Shown here: in pieces, positions 33,499 to 42,716 of the stretch
Position numbering within the stretch: position 1 is the first letter of the stretch
Layout: every line of letters begins with the position of its first letter
Source: Terrabacter terrigena
GTDB taxonomy: Bacteria > Actinomycetota > Actinomycetes > Actinomycetales > Dermatophilaceae
Reading direction: 5' to 3'
NCBI RefSeq assembly: GCF_042676085.1
Contig: NZ_JBHTKH010000004.1
Span: 280,174-344,173, forward strand
Length of the DNA stretch: 64,000 bases
Notes under the pieces: generated by a model
Databases searched by the model: none
The model's input: the letters and a program-made list of their open reading frames with translations, nothing else
What the model was told of the DNA's origin: nothing
Made by a program: the position numbers and the translations under genes

Positions 33499-34166
33499 CC
33501 CGCCATCGTGGCACGGTCGCGCGACAGGCGTCGATCAGCCCACAGCGCCAGCGTCGCGAGGGCAAGGAACAGTGCGGCGATCGCGGTGCAGCTGAGCAGG
33601 GCCGAGCCGTAGCCGATCCGGTCCACGTTGATGAACGGGTAGGGGTACCAGTGCACGACCGGTCCGAGCGTGAGCGTCGCGACGAGCCAGACGATCGGCC
33701 AGATGAGCGACGGCAGCACGTCGGCGCGCGCGACCAGGCCTCGTGGGCCGAAGGCGACCCATCCGACGAACGTCAGCACGGGCACGACGATGTGCAGCAG
33801 CCGGTCGCACACGAGGCTGCCCGTCGTGTAGCTCGGCGAGGGCGGCAGCGCGACGGCCGCGACGATGCCGGTCACGGTGATCCCGATGAGAGAGGCGAGC
33901 CGTAGCACGCGCAGCACCTGGGAGTCGCGGCGAACCCGGACGAGAAGATAGGTCGAGACGGCGACGAGGAGGTTCGCCTGGATCGTGAAGTACGAGAAGT
34001 AGCGCCGGATCTGCTCGGGCCGGGCCGTCGTGACTGCGCTCGAGTCGAGGATGCTGTCGCCGCTCGCGACGAGGTAGAGCTGGAAGACGAGCGCGAAGAC
34101 CGTGACGGCGAACGTCGCGAGGTGCCAGTACCGCCCGATCGTCTGCCTCGTGCTGGGCCCCGTCAC
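33495..34166 (-). CDS. Pr6Pr-family six-helix membrane protein
   Basis: The 223-residue protein has six hydrophobic helices and the conserved pattern IRRYFSYFTIQANLLVAVSTYLL, LLHIVVPVLTFVGWVAFGPRG and VHWYPYPFINVDRIGYG typical of the Pr6Pr family of unknown function. I chose GTG 34166, with TAGGCT seven bases upstream, over the longer reading frame. It is the first gene of a two-gene operon with DUF4032. Confidence 0.8.
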   Translation of the reverse strand: MTGPSTRQTIGRYWHLATFAVTVFALVFQLYLVASGDSILDSSAVTTARPEQIRRYFSYFTIQANLLVAVSTYLLVRVRRDSQVLRVLRLASLIGITVTGIVAAVALPPSPSYTTGSLVCDRLLHIVVPVLTFVGWVAFGPRGLVARADVLPSLIWPIVWLVATLTLGPVVHWYPYPFINVDRIGYGSALLSCTAIAALFLALATLALWADRRLSRDRATMAG

Positions 34167-34293
34167 GACTCGGAGCCTACGGCTTGTGTATGCCGTGTTC
34201 CCGCAACGCGCCGCGTGCCCGGCACGGGCCGAGTGCCGGGTGCACGTCGCGCCCGGCACCGGGCCGCACGGCATACGGCCGCGGGCAGCCGAC

Positions 34294-34322
34294 GGGCCGG
34301 CACCCTGGAAGGGTGCCGGCCC
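34294..34322. terminator. Hairpin terminator downstream of the sugar ABC ATPase gene
   Basis: A perfect 12-bp stem (34294-34305 with 34311-34322) with loop tggaa follows the stop of the minus-strand ATPase gene. Confidence 0.8.
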
Positions 34323-34354
34323 GGCGGTGTGTGTCTGGTTGCGTCAGAGGCGAG

Positions 34355-35458
34355 TCACGCGCCGACGCGCTCGCCGGACTCCGCGTTGAAGACGTGCACG
34401 TGGCCCGCCTTCGGCTTGAGGTAGATCTTCTCGCCCTTCTGCGGAGGGCGACGACCGTCGACGCGCGCGATGAAGGGCACGGCGCCGGCGTTCTCGCCGG
34501 TGGCCTCGAGCAGCTTCTGCTCGCTCGAGCCGTAGATGTAGGCGTCGGCGCCGAGCTCCTCGACGACGTCGACCGTCACGGGGATGCCCGAGTTGTCGGA
34601 GGACAGCTCGAGGTCCTCGGGTCGCACACCGAGGGTGACGTGCTTGCCCACACCGGAGAGGTCCTCGCGCGAGACCGGCACCGTGTGACCGTGCAGGTCG
34701 ACGCCGCCGTCGGTGACCGGCACGTCCATGAGGTTCATGGCCGGCGAGCCGATGAAGCCGGCCACGAAGACGTTGGCCGGGTGGTCGTACATGCGGCGCG
34801 GGCTGTCGCACTGCTGGAGGATGCCGTCCTTGAGTACCGCCACCCGGTCGCCCATGGTCATGGCCTCGACCTGGTCGTGCGTGACGTAGACGGTGGTGAC
34901 GCCGAGACGACGCTGGAGCGAGGCGATCTGCGTGCGGGTCTGCACGCGGAGCTTGGCATCGAGGTTGGACAGCGGCTCGTCCATGAGGAAGACCTGGGGG
35001 GAGCGCACGATCGCCCGACCCATGGCGACACGCTGGCGCTGACCACCCGAGAGGGCCTTCGGCTTGCGGTCGAGGTAGGGGGTCAGGTCGAGGATCTTGG
35101 AAGCCTCCTCGACGCGCTTGCGGATCTCGGCCTTGTCGACGCCGGCGATCTTGAGGGCGAAGCCCATGTTGTCGGCGACGGACATGTGCGGGTAGAGCGC
35201 GTAGTTCTGGAAGACCATCGCGACGTCGCGGTCCTTGGGGGACAGGTTCGTCACGTCGCGGTCGCCGATGAGGATGCGTCCGCCGTTGACCTCCTCGAGG
35301 CCGGCGAGCATGCGCAGGGAGGTGGACTTGCCACACCCGGAGGGGCCGACGAGGACGAGGAACTCCCCGTCCGCGATCTCGATGTTGAGCTTGTCGACGG
35401 AGGGAATCGGGTTACCGGGGTACTGCCTCGTCGCGTTGTCGAACGTCACTGTTGCCAT
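34355..35458 (-). CDS. msiK: ABC transporter ATPase, MsiK/MalK/UgpC type
   Basis: The 367-residue ATPase has Walker A GPSGCGKS, Q-loop FQNYALYPHMSV, signature LSGGQRQRVAMGRA, Walker B VFLMDEPLSNLDAKL and the switch His in VTHDQ, followed by the TOBE/OB-fold regulatory domain of sugar-import ATPases (about 240-367). It should power MalFG in this locus and perhaps several other sugar importers, as MsiK does in Streptomyces. It is divergent from malE with a shared operator region. The ATG at 35458 is the family start. Confidence 0.93.
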   Translation of the reverse strand: MATVTFDNATRQYPGNPIPSVDKLNIEIADGEFLVLVGPSGCGKSTSLRMLAGLEEVNGGRILIGDRDVTNLSPKDRDVAMVFQNYALYPHMSVADNMGFALKIAGVDKAEIRKRVEEASKILDLTPYLDRKPKALSGGQRQRVAMGRAIVRSPQVFLMDEPLSNLDAKLRVQTRTQIASLQRRLGVTTVYVTHDQVEAMTMGDRVAVLKDGILQQCDSPRRMYDHPANVFVAGFIGSPAMNLMDVPVTDGGVDLHGHTVPVSREDLSGVGKHVTLGVRPEDLELSSDNSGIPVTVDVVEELGADAYIYGSSEQKLLEATGENAGAVPFIARVDGRRPPQKGEKIYLKPKAGHVHVFNAESGERVGA

Positions 35459-35625
35459 GGCTTCTTTGCCTTCCTTCACCGGCAGGAACGTGCCGGACGA
35501 TCCGTTGTAAAGGGGTGCCTGCCCGGGTGAGCAGGCATCGTCATCATGGCCCAAGCCGCGCGGCTTGGCCACCCCTCGTCCGTGGAGGTGGCTCCGGGGG
35601 GCGTCCTTGGGACGTGTCCAGAACG

Positions 35626-35680
35626 TTGCAAGAACTTGCTGCAAGCCCTGTTCCAAGTCCCTGCAATTTCTTGCTAAGGT
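35626..35680 (+). promoter_or_regulatory. malE promoter with two LacI-type operators
   Basis: TTGCAAGAACTTGCTGCAAG (35626-35645) contains GCAAG-AA-CTTGC and CTTGC-T-GCAAG palindromes. A second site, TGCAATTTCTTGCTAA, lies at 35662-35677 and overlaps the -10 TAAGGT (35675-35680). A TTCCAA -35 lies at 35651-35656. The sites fit repression by the LacI-family gene at the end of the operon. Confidence 0.7.
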
Positions 35681-35732
35681 CCGTCCCACAAACCGGTGGC
35701 GGCGTGTGCCACCTGGCTTCAAAGGAGAATCC

Positions 35733-37058
35733 ATGCACAAGCGTGCGCTCGGCGCTGCTGCCGTCACGGGTGTTGCCGCCCTGGCCCTCAGCGCCTGCGG
35801 TGGGTCCAGCCCCACCACCCCGTCCAACACCGGCGGCTCCGGCACGAGCAGTGCTGCTGCCACCACCACCGGCACCCCGGAGACCCCGAGCGGCACCGCT
35901 GCCCCGGTCCGCGACGCCAACGTCGACCTCGTCATCTGGACCGACGCCGACCGCTCCAAGGCCGTGCAGAAGTACGCCGACCAGTTCGCCGCCGAGAACG
36001 GCATCACGGTCAAGGTCCAGATCGCGACCGACACCCGCACCCAGTTCAAGGACGCCACCAAGGTCGGCAAGGGCCCCGACGTCATCGTCGGCGCGCACGA
36101 CTGGCTCGGTGAGCTCGTCCAGAACTCGACCGTCGCTCCGGTCAACCTCTCGGCCGACGTCGCTGCCAAGTTCCTGCCGACCGCCATCGCGGCCACGAAG
36201 TTCAACGGCCAGAGCTACGGCGTGCCCTACGCCGTCGAGAACATCGGCCTCATGTACAACAAGGACCTCGTCCCGAACCCGCCGAAGACCATGGACGAGC
36301 TCGTCTCCATGGGTGAGAAGCTCGTCAAGGACGGCAAGGCCAAGCAGGTCATGTCGCAGTTCGTCTCCAAGGTCGGCAACGCGTACTTCGCCTACCCGTA
36401 CCTCGCGGCGTTCTCCGACGGCGGCATCTTCGCCACCAAGGCCAACGGCGACTACGACCCGAACAAGCTGCTCGTCAACAGCTCCGGCTCCGTCAAGGGT
36501 GGCGAGGTCCTCGCCGCCCTCGGCAAGCAGAAGGTCCTCTCGACCAACGTCGACGACACGAACCAGGACGCCCTCTTCGACACGAAGGCCGCGCCGTTCA
36601 TGATCAGCGGCCCGTGGAGCGTCGCCAAGGCCAAGGCGGCCGGCATCAACTACGGCATCGCCCCGCTGCCCAGCCTTTCCGGCGGCGGCGCCATGAAGCC
36701 GTTCCTCGGCGTCCAGATGTTCTACGTCTCGAGCAAGGCCAAGAACGCCGCTCTCGCGCAGGAGTTCGTCACGAACTACATCCCGCGCAAGGACGTCCAG
36801 CTCGCGCTCTTCGAGGTCGGCAAGCGTCCGCCGGCCCTCAAGGAGGCCTACGACGAGGTGTCCGCCACCGACCCCGACGTCAAGGCGTGGTACGAGGCCG
36901 GCGTCGACGGCAAGCCGATGCCGAACATCCCCGCGATGAACTCGGTCTGGGGCCCCTTCGGCCAGGCGACCGCTGACATCATCTCGGGCAAGGCCGGCGC
37001 CGAGGAGCGTCTCGACGCTGCGGCCAAGGAGATCGCGGCCAACATCGCCAAGGGCTGA
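35733..37058 (+). CDS. malE: Maltose/maltodextrin-binding lipoprotein
   Basis: The 441-residue protein has a lipoprotein signal with L-S-A-C (Cys22), a Gly/Ser/Thr linker and a family 1 solute-binding fold related to MalE (IWTDADRSKAVQKYADQFAAENGI, PDVIVGAHDWLGELVQNS, PFMISGPWSV). It captures maltose or maltodextrins for MalFG. AAAGGAG precedes the ATG. A stem-loop follows the gene, which may keep its message more abundant than that of malFG. Confidence 0.92.
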   Translation: MHKRALGAAAVTGVAALALSACGGSSPTTPSNTGGSGTSSAAATTTGTPETPSGTAAPVRDANVDLVIWTDADRSKAVQKYADQFAAENGITVKVQIATDTRTQFKDATKVGKGPDVIVGAHDWLGELVQNSTVAPVNLSADVAAKFLPTAIAATKFNGQSYGVPYAVENIGLMYNKDLVPNPPKTMDELVSMGEKLVKDGKAKQVMSQFVSKVGNAYFAYPYLAAFSDGGIFATKANGDYDPNKLLVNSSGSVKGGEVLAALGKQKVLSTNVDDTNQDALFDTKAAPFMISGPWSVAKAKAAGINYGIAPLPSLSGGGAMKPFLGVQMFYVSSKAKNAALAQEFVTNYIPRKDVQLALFEVGKRPPALKEAYDEVSATDPDVKAWYEAGVDGKPMPNIPAMNSVWGPFGQATADIISGKAGAEERLDAAAKEIAANIAKG

Positions 37059-37081
37059 GCTCCCTTGATCTGAAAGGGGTT

Positions 37082-37110
37082 CCGGGGCCCGCCTCCAGGG
37101 CGGGTCCCGG
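37082..37110 (+). terminator. Intra-operon stem-loop between malE and malF
   Basis: A 12-bp stem (37082-37093 with 37099-37110, one wobble) lies in the 167-bp gap. It resembles the processing or partial-termination stem-loops that make binding protein exceed permease. Confidence 0.6.
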
Positions 37111-37225
37111 GGTCCCGGCCCGGTTCGGGCCGCCCCGGAGCCGCTCGAGATGCTGAGCTCGGGACGCTCCACCCCTCCGTGCACCTACGGCAACGGCGCC
37201 GGCTCGGCGCAAAAGGACGTGTCAC

Positions 37226-38767
37226 ATGACCAAGCCCATCGCGCTCGCGATCAAGTGGGTCCTCATCATCGCGACCTTGGGCGGCATCCTGTGGATCGCC
37301 GCCAAGCTCGCCGCGGCCGGCAACGTGACGGCTGTCGTCATCGCCGGCCTGGTGGGGATGGGGATCCTCGCGGTCTACGCGACCCGCCGCGCCGTCCCCC
37401 TGAAGTACCTCGTGCCGGGGCTCATCTTCATGGCCCTCTTCCAGCTCTTCCCGGTGGTCTACACCGCGAACCTCTCGCTGACGAACTACGGCGACGGACA
37501 CCTCAACACCAAGGAGGAGTCCGTCAGCGACATCATCGCCCAGTCGGTGCGTGAGGTCCCCAACACGCCGCGCTACAAGATGTCCGTCGCGACCAAGGAG
37601 GGCGAGAGCGCCGACACGGGCGACCTCGTGCTGCTGCTGACCAAGCCCGACGGCACGATGTTCGTCGGCGACAAGACGGGCCTCAAGCCGCTCGACGCCG
37701 CCGGTGTCGACAAGACGCCGGTCGGCAAGATCACCAAGGCGCCCGGCTACACGATCCTCAACGCCAGGCAGGTCAACGCCCGCAAGGAGCTCCAGAGCCT
37801 CGCCGTCCCGACCAGCGACGGTGGTGGCGTGAAGCCGGTCGGTCTCTCCGAGGCCTTCGAGGGCAAGTCGACCGTCACCTACGACGCCAAGGCCGACCGC
37901 CTCACCGACACCTCCACCCAGCCGCCGACGGTCTACGAGCCGCGTGACGCCCGGTGGGTCAGCACGACCGACGCCACCCAGTCCTTCCCCCAGGGCTGGA
38001 AGGAGAACATCGGCCTCTCCAACTACACGCGCATCCTCACCAACGACACGATCCGCAGCGGCTTCATCGGCATCTTCGTGTGGAACGTCGCCTTCGCCAT
38101 CATCTCGGTGCTCTCCACGTTCCTGCTCGGCATGCTCATCGCCCTGCTCTTCAACGACCCGAAGCTGCGCGGCAAGGGCATCTACCGCTCCCTGCTGATC
38201 CTCCCGTACGCGCTGCCCGGCTTCGTCACGGCGCTGGTGTGGAAGGGCATGTTCAACCAGGACTACGGCATCATCAACCAGACGCTGCACCTCGGCGTCG
38301 ACTGGCTCGGCACGCCGATCGGGGCCAAGGCCGCCATTCTCATCACGAACCTGTGGCTGGGCTTCCCGTACATGTTCATCGTGTGCACCGGTGCGCTGCA
38401 GTCGATCCCGCAGGACGTGCGGGAGGCGGCGACCATCGACGGCGCCAACGCGTTCCGCACCCTGCGCTCGATCATCATGCCGCTGCTGCTCGTGGCCGTC
38501 GGCCCGCTGCTGCTCGCGTCGTTCGCCTTCAACTTCAACAACTTCGGTCTCATCTACCTGCTGACCAAGGGCGGCCCGTTCAACGGCGCCGACACGAGCA
38601 TCGGGTCGAGCGACCTGCTCATCACGTACGCGTACCGACTGGCCTTCTCCGGAAGCGCTCCGAACTACGGCTTCGCCGCCGCGGTGTCGGTCGTGATCTT
38701 CCTGCTCGTGGCGCTCATGAGCATCCCGGGCTTCCGGCGCACCAAGGCCCTCGAGGAGGTCAACTGA
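37226..38767 (+). CDS. malF: Maltose ABC transporter permease MalF
   Basis: The 513-residue permease has about eight membrane helices and, as in E. coli MalF, a large extracytoplasmic domain (about residues 90-260) between early helices that contacts MalE. The EAA coupling motif is EAATIDGANAFRTLRSIIMPLL. AAAAGGA precedes the ATG, and the stop overlaps malG (ATGA). Confidence 0.93.
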   Translation: MTKPIALAIKWVLIIATLGGILWIAAKLAAAGNVTAVVIAGLVGMGILAVYATRRAVPLKYLVPGLIFMALFQLFPVVYTANLSLTNYGDGHLNTKEESVSDIIAQSVREVPNTPRYKMSVATKEGESADTGDLVLLLTKPDGTMFVGDKTGLKPLDAAGVDKTPVGKITKAPGYTILNARQVNARKELQSLAVPTSDGGGVKPVGLSEAFEGKSTVTYDAKADRLTDTSTQPPTVYEPRDARWVSTTDATQSFPQGWKENIGLSNYTRILTNDTIRSGFIGIFVWNVAFAIISVLSTFLLGMLIALLFNDPKLRGKGIYRSLLILPYALPGFVTALVWKGMFNQDYGIINQTLHLGVDWLGTPIGAKAAILITNLWLGFPYMFIVCTGALQSIPQDVREAATIDGANAFRTLRSIIMPLLLVAVGPLLLASFAFNFNNFGLIYLLTKGGPFNGADTSIGSSDLLITYAYRLAFSGSAPNYGFAAAVSVVIFLLVALMSIPGFRRTKALEEVN

Positions 38768-39711
38768 TGTCCACCGTCAACGCTCCCGTCCCCACCGACC
38801 CGCGCCTCGACACGCGCGTCGAGGCCGAGACCGGCCGCAGCACGCCGGCCTCACCCCGGCGGTCAGGCCTCGGCGGCAGCGTCTGGTGGCGCCACCTCCT
38901 GGGCCTCGTCGCCCTGGCCTGGGCGCTGTTCCCGATCCTCTTCATCTGGTCGGCGGCGACGAACCCCAGCGGCACGCTCAACACGGCGAGCCTGTGGCCC
39001 TCGGGCTTCTCGACCGCGAACTTCGAGGCCCTGTTCAGCGACAGCTCGCGTCCGTTCTGGAGCTGGTACAAGAACTCGATGATCATCTCGTTCGTGGGCG
39101 CGATCGGTGCCGTGTTCATCGGCGCCTGTGCCGCGTTCGCCTTCTCGCGCCTGCGGTTCAAGGGCCGGCGCGGCGGCATGATGTTCCTGCTGCTGACGAC
39201 GTTCTTCCCGGCGCTGCTCGCCATCGTCGCGATGTACATCATCTTCGCGGGCATCGGTGACGCGCTGCCGTCCTTCGGCCTCAACACGCTGACCGGCCTG
39301 ATCCTCGCCTACCTCGGTGGCGCGCTCGGTGCCAACGTGTGGCTGCTCAAGGGCTACTTCGACACGGTGCCCCGCGAGCTCGACGAGGCCGCGATCGTCG
39401 ACGGCGCGAGCCACGTGCGCATCTTCTTCACCATGACGCTGCGCCTCGTCATGCCTATCCTCGTCACGGTGTTCATGCTCGTCTTCGTCGGTCTCTACGG
39501 CGAGTTCATGCTCGCCAGCGTCTTCCTCACCGACGTCGAGACCCAGACGCTCGGCGTCGGACTCTACGGCATGACGCTCGGCAACGACGCCAACACCCTC
39601 TTCGGACGGTTCACGGCGGGCGCGCTCCTCGGCTCCATCCCCGTCATGCTGCTCTACCTGGCCTTCCAGAAGCAGCTCGTCGGCGGTCTCACCACCGGAT
39701 CCGTGAAGTGA
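38767..39711 (+). CDS. malG: Maltose ABC transporter permease MalG
   Basis: The 314-residue permease has six membrane helices and the EAA motif DEAAIVDGASHVRIFFTMTLRLVMP. The long N-terminal extension (about 45 residues, Pro/Arg-rich) is cytoplasmic. It pairs with MalF and overlaps its stop codon. The following GH13 gene overlaps its own stop (GTGA). Confidence 0.93.
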   Translation: MSTVNAPVPTDPRLDTRVEAETGRSTPASPRRSGLGGSVWWRHLLGLVALAWALFPILFIWSAATNPSGTLNTASLWPSGFSTANFEALFSDSSRPFWSWYKNSMIISFVGAIGAVFIGACAAFAFSRLRFKGRRGGMMFLLLTTFFPALLAIVAMYIIFAGIGDALPSFGLNTLTGLILAYLGGALGANVWLLKGYFDTVPRELDEAAIVDGASHVRIFFTMTLRLVMPILVTVFMLVFVGLYGEFMLASVFLTDVETQTLGVGLYGMTLGNDANTLFGRFTAGALLGSIPVMLLYLAFQKQLVGGLTTGSVK

Positions 39712-41615
39712 GCCCTGCCCCGACCCGCCACCACACGTGGCTGACCCAGCCGCACCACGACGGGTCGGGGCGGTACGTCTCGAACCAGTCCCCGCGTCTC
39801 GGTGACCGCGTCGACGTCCTCGTACGCGTGCCGCTCGAGGCCGAGGTCGACGCGGTCCACGTGCGCACGTCGCCCGACGGCGAGGCGACGTTCACCGTCG
39901 CGAAGAAGGTGCGCACCTCCGCGAACGACGACTGGTGGCGCGCGACGCTGACGTGCCACAACCCCGTCACCAGCTACCGCTTCCTGCTCACGGGCGGCCC
40001 GACGAAGTACGCCTGGCTCAACGGCACGGGCGTGCACCGGCGCGACGTGCCCGACGCCAGCGACTTCCGACTCGTCGCGCACGACTCGCCGCCGCCGGAG
40101 TGGGCGCTCGGCTCGGTCGTCTACCAGATCTTCCCCGACCGTTTCGCCCGCTCGAAGGGCGCCGACCAGCACGAGACGCCCGACTGGGCGATCCCGGCCG
40201 ACTGGTCCGACCCGGTCGACATCAGCCCGAAGGGCGTCGCCCACCAGCTCTACGGCGGCGACCTCGACGGCATCACCGAGCACCTCGACCACCTCGAGTC
40301 GCTCGGCGTCGACGTCGTCTACATGACGCCGTTCTTCCCGGCACGGTCCAACCACCGCTACGACGCCTCCTGCTTCGAGCAGATCGACCCGCTGCTCGGC
40401 GGGGCGCCGGCGCTGCGCCGGCTGACCAAGGCTGCCCACGAGCGGGGCATGAAGGTCATGGGCGACTTCACGACGAACCACACGGGCAACGCCCACGAGT
40501 GGTTCCTCGCCGCGGCCGGCCCGGGCGGCAAATCCAAGCCCGAGCGCGACTACTACATCTGGGAGGACGGCACCTACGTCGCCTGGCTCGGTGTGCCCTC
40601 CCTCCCGAAGCTCAACCACCTCAACGCGGCGCTGCGACGCCGCATCTTCGAGCACCCGCAGGGCGTCGTGCGCAAGTGGCTCGGACGCGCGGGTGGCCTC
40701 GACGGCTGGCGCGTCGACGTCGCCAACATGACCGGTCGCTGGCGCGACACCGACGTCAACCACTGCGTGGCACGGCAGATGCGCGACGTCCTCGGACGCG
40801 TGGCGCCGGATGCGCTGCTCGTCGGAGAGCACTTCCACGACTACACCGTCGACCTGCCCGGAGACGGCTGGCACGGCATCATGAACTACGCCGGGTTCTG
40901 CAAGCCCGCGTGGACGTGGCTGCGCCAGGAGCCGAAGGACCCGCGCTTCCTCGGGGCGCCGGTGCCGCTGCCGCTGCTGGACGCCGGTTCGGTCGTCGAG
41001 ACGATGCGCGACTTCACCTCGCGCATCGCATGGCAGTCGCTCGTGCACTCCTTCAACCTCGTCGGCTCGCACGACGTGCCGCGCATCCGCACGCTCGTCG
41101 GGCCCGGCTCCGTCGAGGCCGCAGCCGGCCTGCTCTTCACCTTCCCGTCGATGCCGATGCTCACGTACGGCGACGAGATCGGCATGGAGGGCACGTTCGG
41201 CGAAGATGGCCGACGGCCGATGCCGTGGGACGAGAACGACTGGGACGCAACGACGCTCGCGATCTACCGCGGGCTCATCGCGGCCCGTCAACGGTCGGTC
41301 GCCCTGCGTCGCGGAGGCCTGCGCTGGGTGCACGCCGAAGGCGACGCCGTGGTCTACCTGCGCGAGACGCTCGACGAGGTCGCACTCGTCCACGTCGCGC
41401 GCGCCGCGCACGAGCCCGTCGTCCTCGACCCGCGACATCTCGCCGGCATCGAGTCGGGCGCGTCGGAATACGGACCCCGTCCGAAGATCGGCAAGCGTGC
41501 TGTCACACTGAGCGCCACGGGGCCCGGCGTCAGCATCTGGACGTGGCGCCCCACCGATGACGGGGCACGTCACGTGCGACGAAGGGGGAGGCGACGTGAA
41601 GGCGCGACTGCGTGA
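39708..41615 (+). CDS. Glycoside hydrolase family 13, neopullulanase/maltogenic amylase-like
   Basis: The 635-residue enzyme has an N-terminal CBM34-like beta domain (about 1-135) and a GH13 barrel with DFTTNHTG (region I), GWRVDVAN (nucleophile Asp, region II), VGEHFHD (acid/base Glu, region III) and NLVGSHDVPR (region IV). No signal peptide is present, so it acts in the cytoplasm on imported maltodextrins or cyclodextrins. GTG 39708 overlaps the malG stop. The last 20 bases overlap the LacI gene. Confidence 0.92.
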   Translation: MSPAPTRHHTWLTQPHHDGSGRYVSNQSPRLGDRVDVLVRVPLEAEVDAVHVRTSPDGEATFTVAKKVRTSANDDWWRATLTCHNPVTSYRFLLTGGPTKYAWLNGTGVHRRDVPDASDFRLVAHDSPPPEWALGSVVYQIFPDRFARSKGADQHETPDWAIPADWSDPVDISPKGVAHQLYGGDLDGITEHLDHLESLGVDVVYMTPFFPARSNHRYDASCFEQIDPLLGGAPALRRLTKAAHERGMKVMGDFTTNHTGNAHEWFLAAAGPGGKSKPERDYYIWEDGTYVAWLGVPSLPKLNHLNAALRRRIFEHPQGVVRKWLGRAGGLDGWRVDVANMTGRWRDTDVNHCVARQMRDVLGRVAPDALLVGEHFHDYTVDLPGDGWHGIMNYAGFCKPAWTWLRQEPKDPRFLGAPVPLPLLDAGSVVETMRDFTSRIAWQSLVHSFNLVGSHDVPRIRTLVGPGSVEAAAGLLFTFPSMPMLTYGDEIGMEGTFGEDGRRPMPWDENDWDATTLAIYRGLIAARQRSVALRRGGLRWVHAEGDAVVYLRETLDEVALVHVARAAHEPVVLDPRHLAGIESGASEYGPRPKIGKRAVTLSATGPGVSIWTWRPTDDGARHVRRRGRRREGATA

Positions 41616-42609
41616 CATCGCCGACCAGGCGAGCGTCTCTGAAGCCACGGTGTCGCGGGTGCTCAACGGCAAGCCGGGGGTGGCCGAGTCGACCCGCCAG
41701 GCCGTGCTGACAGCTCTCGACGTGCTCGGTTACGACCGGCCGAGTCGCCTGCGCCGCAAGAGCGCCGGGCTTGTGGGGCTCATCGTCCCCGAGCTGACGA
41801 ACCCGATCTTCCCGGCCTTCGCGCAGATCATCGAGAACTCCCTCGCGCAGAACGGCTACACGCCGGTGCTGTGCACGCAGGTCGCCGGCGGGGTGCACGA
41901 GGACGACTACGTCCAGATGCTGCTCGAGCGCGGCGTCGCCGGCATCATCTTCATCTCGGGGCTGCACGCCGACACGACGACCGGCCCCGAGCGCTACATC
42001 GCCCTTCGCGACCGCAACCTGCCGCTCGTGCTCGTCAACGGCTTCATCGAGGGCGTCGACGCGCCGTTCATCAGCAACGACGACGTCGCCTCGATGGGCC
42101 TCGCGCTCGAGCACCTCGTCAGCCTCGGGCACCGCGAGATCGGCCTGGCCGTGGGGCCCGACCGCTACGTGCCGGTCATCCGCAAGATCACCGGGTTCCG
42201 GCACTCGATGCAGGAGCTGACCGGGCGCTCCGACGTCGACGACCTCATCGAGCGCTCGCTCTTCAGCGTCGAGGGCGGTGCCACCGCGGCCGGGCGACTG
42301 CTCGACCGGGGCGCCACGGCCGTCGTGTGCGGCTCGGACCTGATGGCCCTCGGTGCCATCCGAGAGGCCCGCAAGCGCGGACTCAGCGTGCCGCGCGACT
42401 TCTCCGTCGTCGGCTACGACGACTCGACCCTCATCGCCTTCACCGACCCGCCGCTGACGACGGTGCGCCAGAGCGTCAACGCGATGAGTGCGGCCACCGT
42501 ACGCGCCCTCCTCGACGAGATCGCCGGACAGCCTTCTCCGAGAGCGGAGTACGTCTTCCGCCCTGAGCTCGTCGTCCGCGGTTCGACCGGCGCCGTCCGG
42601 CGTCGCTGA
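41596..42609 (+). CDS. malR: LacI-family repressor of the maltose locus
   Basis: The 337-residue regulator has the HTH and hinge at the N-terminus (LRDIADQASVSEATVSRVLNGKPGVAESTR) and a periplasmic-binding-like effector domain with VPRDFSVVGYDDS. It likely senses maltodextrin or maltose and binds the paired TTGCAAG-type operators upstream of malE. GTG 41596, preceded by GGGGGAGG, is preferred over ATG 41557, which would add 13 residues before the conserved HTH start. The name malR is given by context. Confidence 0.88.
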   Translation: MKARLRDIADQASVSEATVSRVLNGKPGVAESTRQAVLTALDVLGYDRPSRLRRKSAGLVGLIVPELTNPIFPAFAQIIENSLAQNGYTPVLCTQVAGGVHEDDYVQMLLERGVAGIIFISGLHADTTTGPERYIALRDRNLPLVLVNGFIEGVDAPFISNDDVASMGLALEHLVSLGHREIGLAVGPDRYVPVIRKITGFRHSMQELTGRSDVDDLIERSLFSVEGGATAAGRLLDRGATAVVCGSDLMALGAIREARKRGLSVPRDFSVVGYDDSTLIAFTDPPLTTVRQSVNAMSAATVRALLDEIAGQPSPRAEYVFRPELVVRGSTGAVRRR

Positions 42610-42716
42610 CCGCGGACGCCTGACTCCGTTCGGCGGCATACGGCGGCGTCCTGGCGACGGTTCGGGGTCGTGGCGATCACACCGCTTGCGTATGCCGGGC
42701 GGTGCGGTCTCGAACG

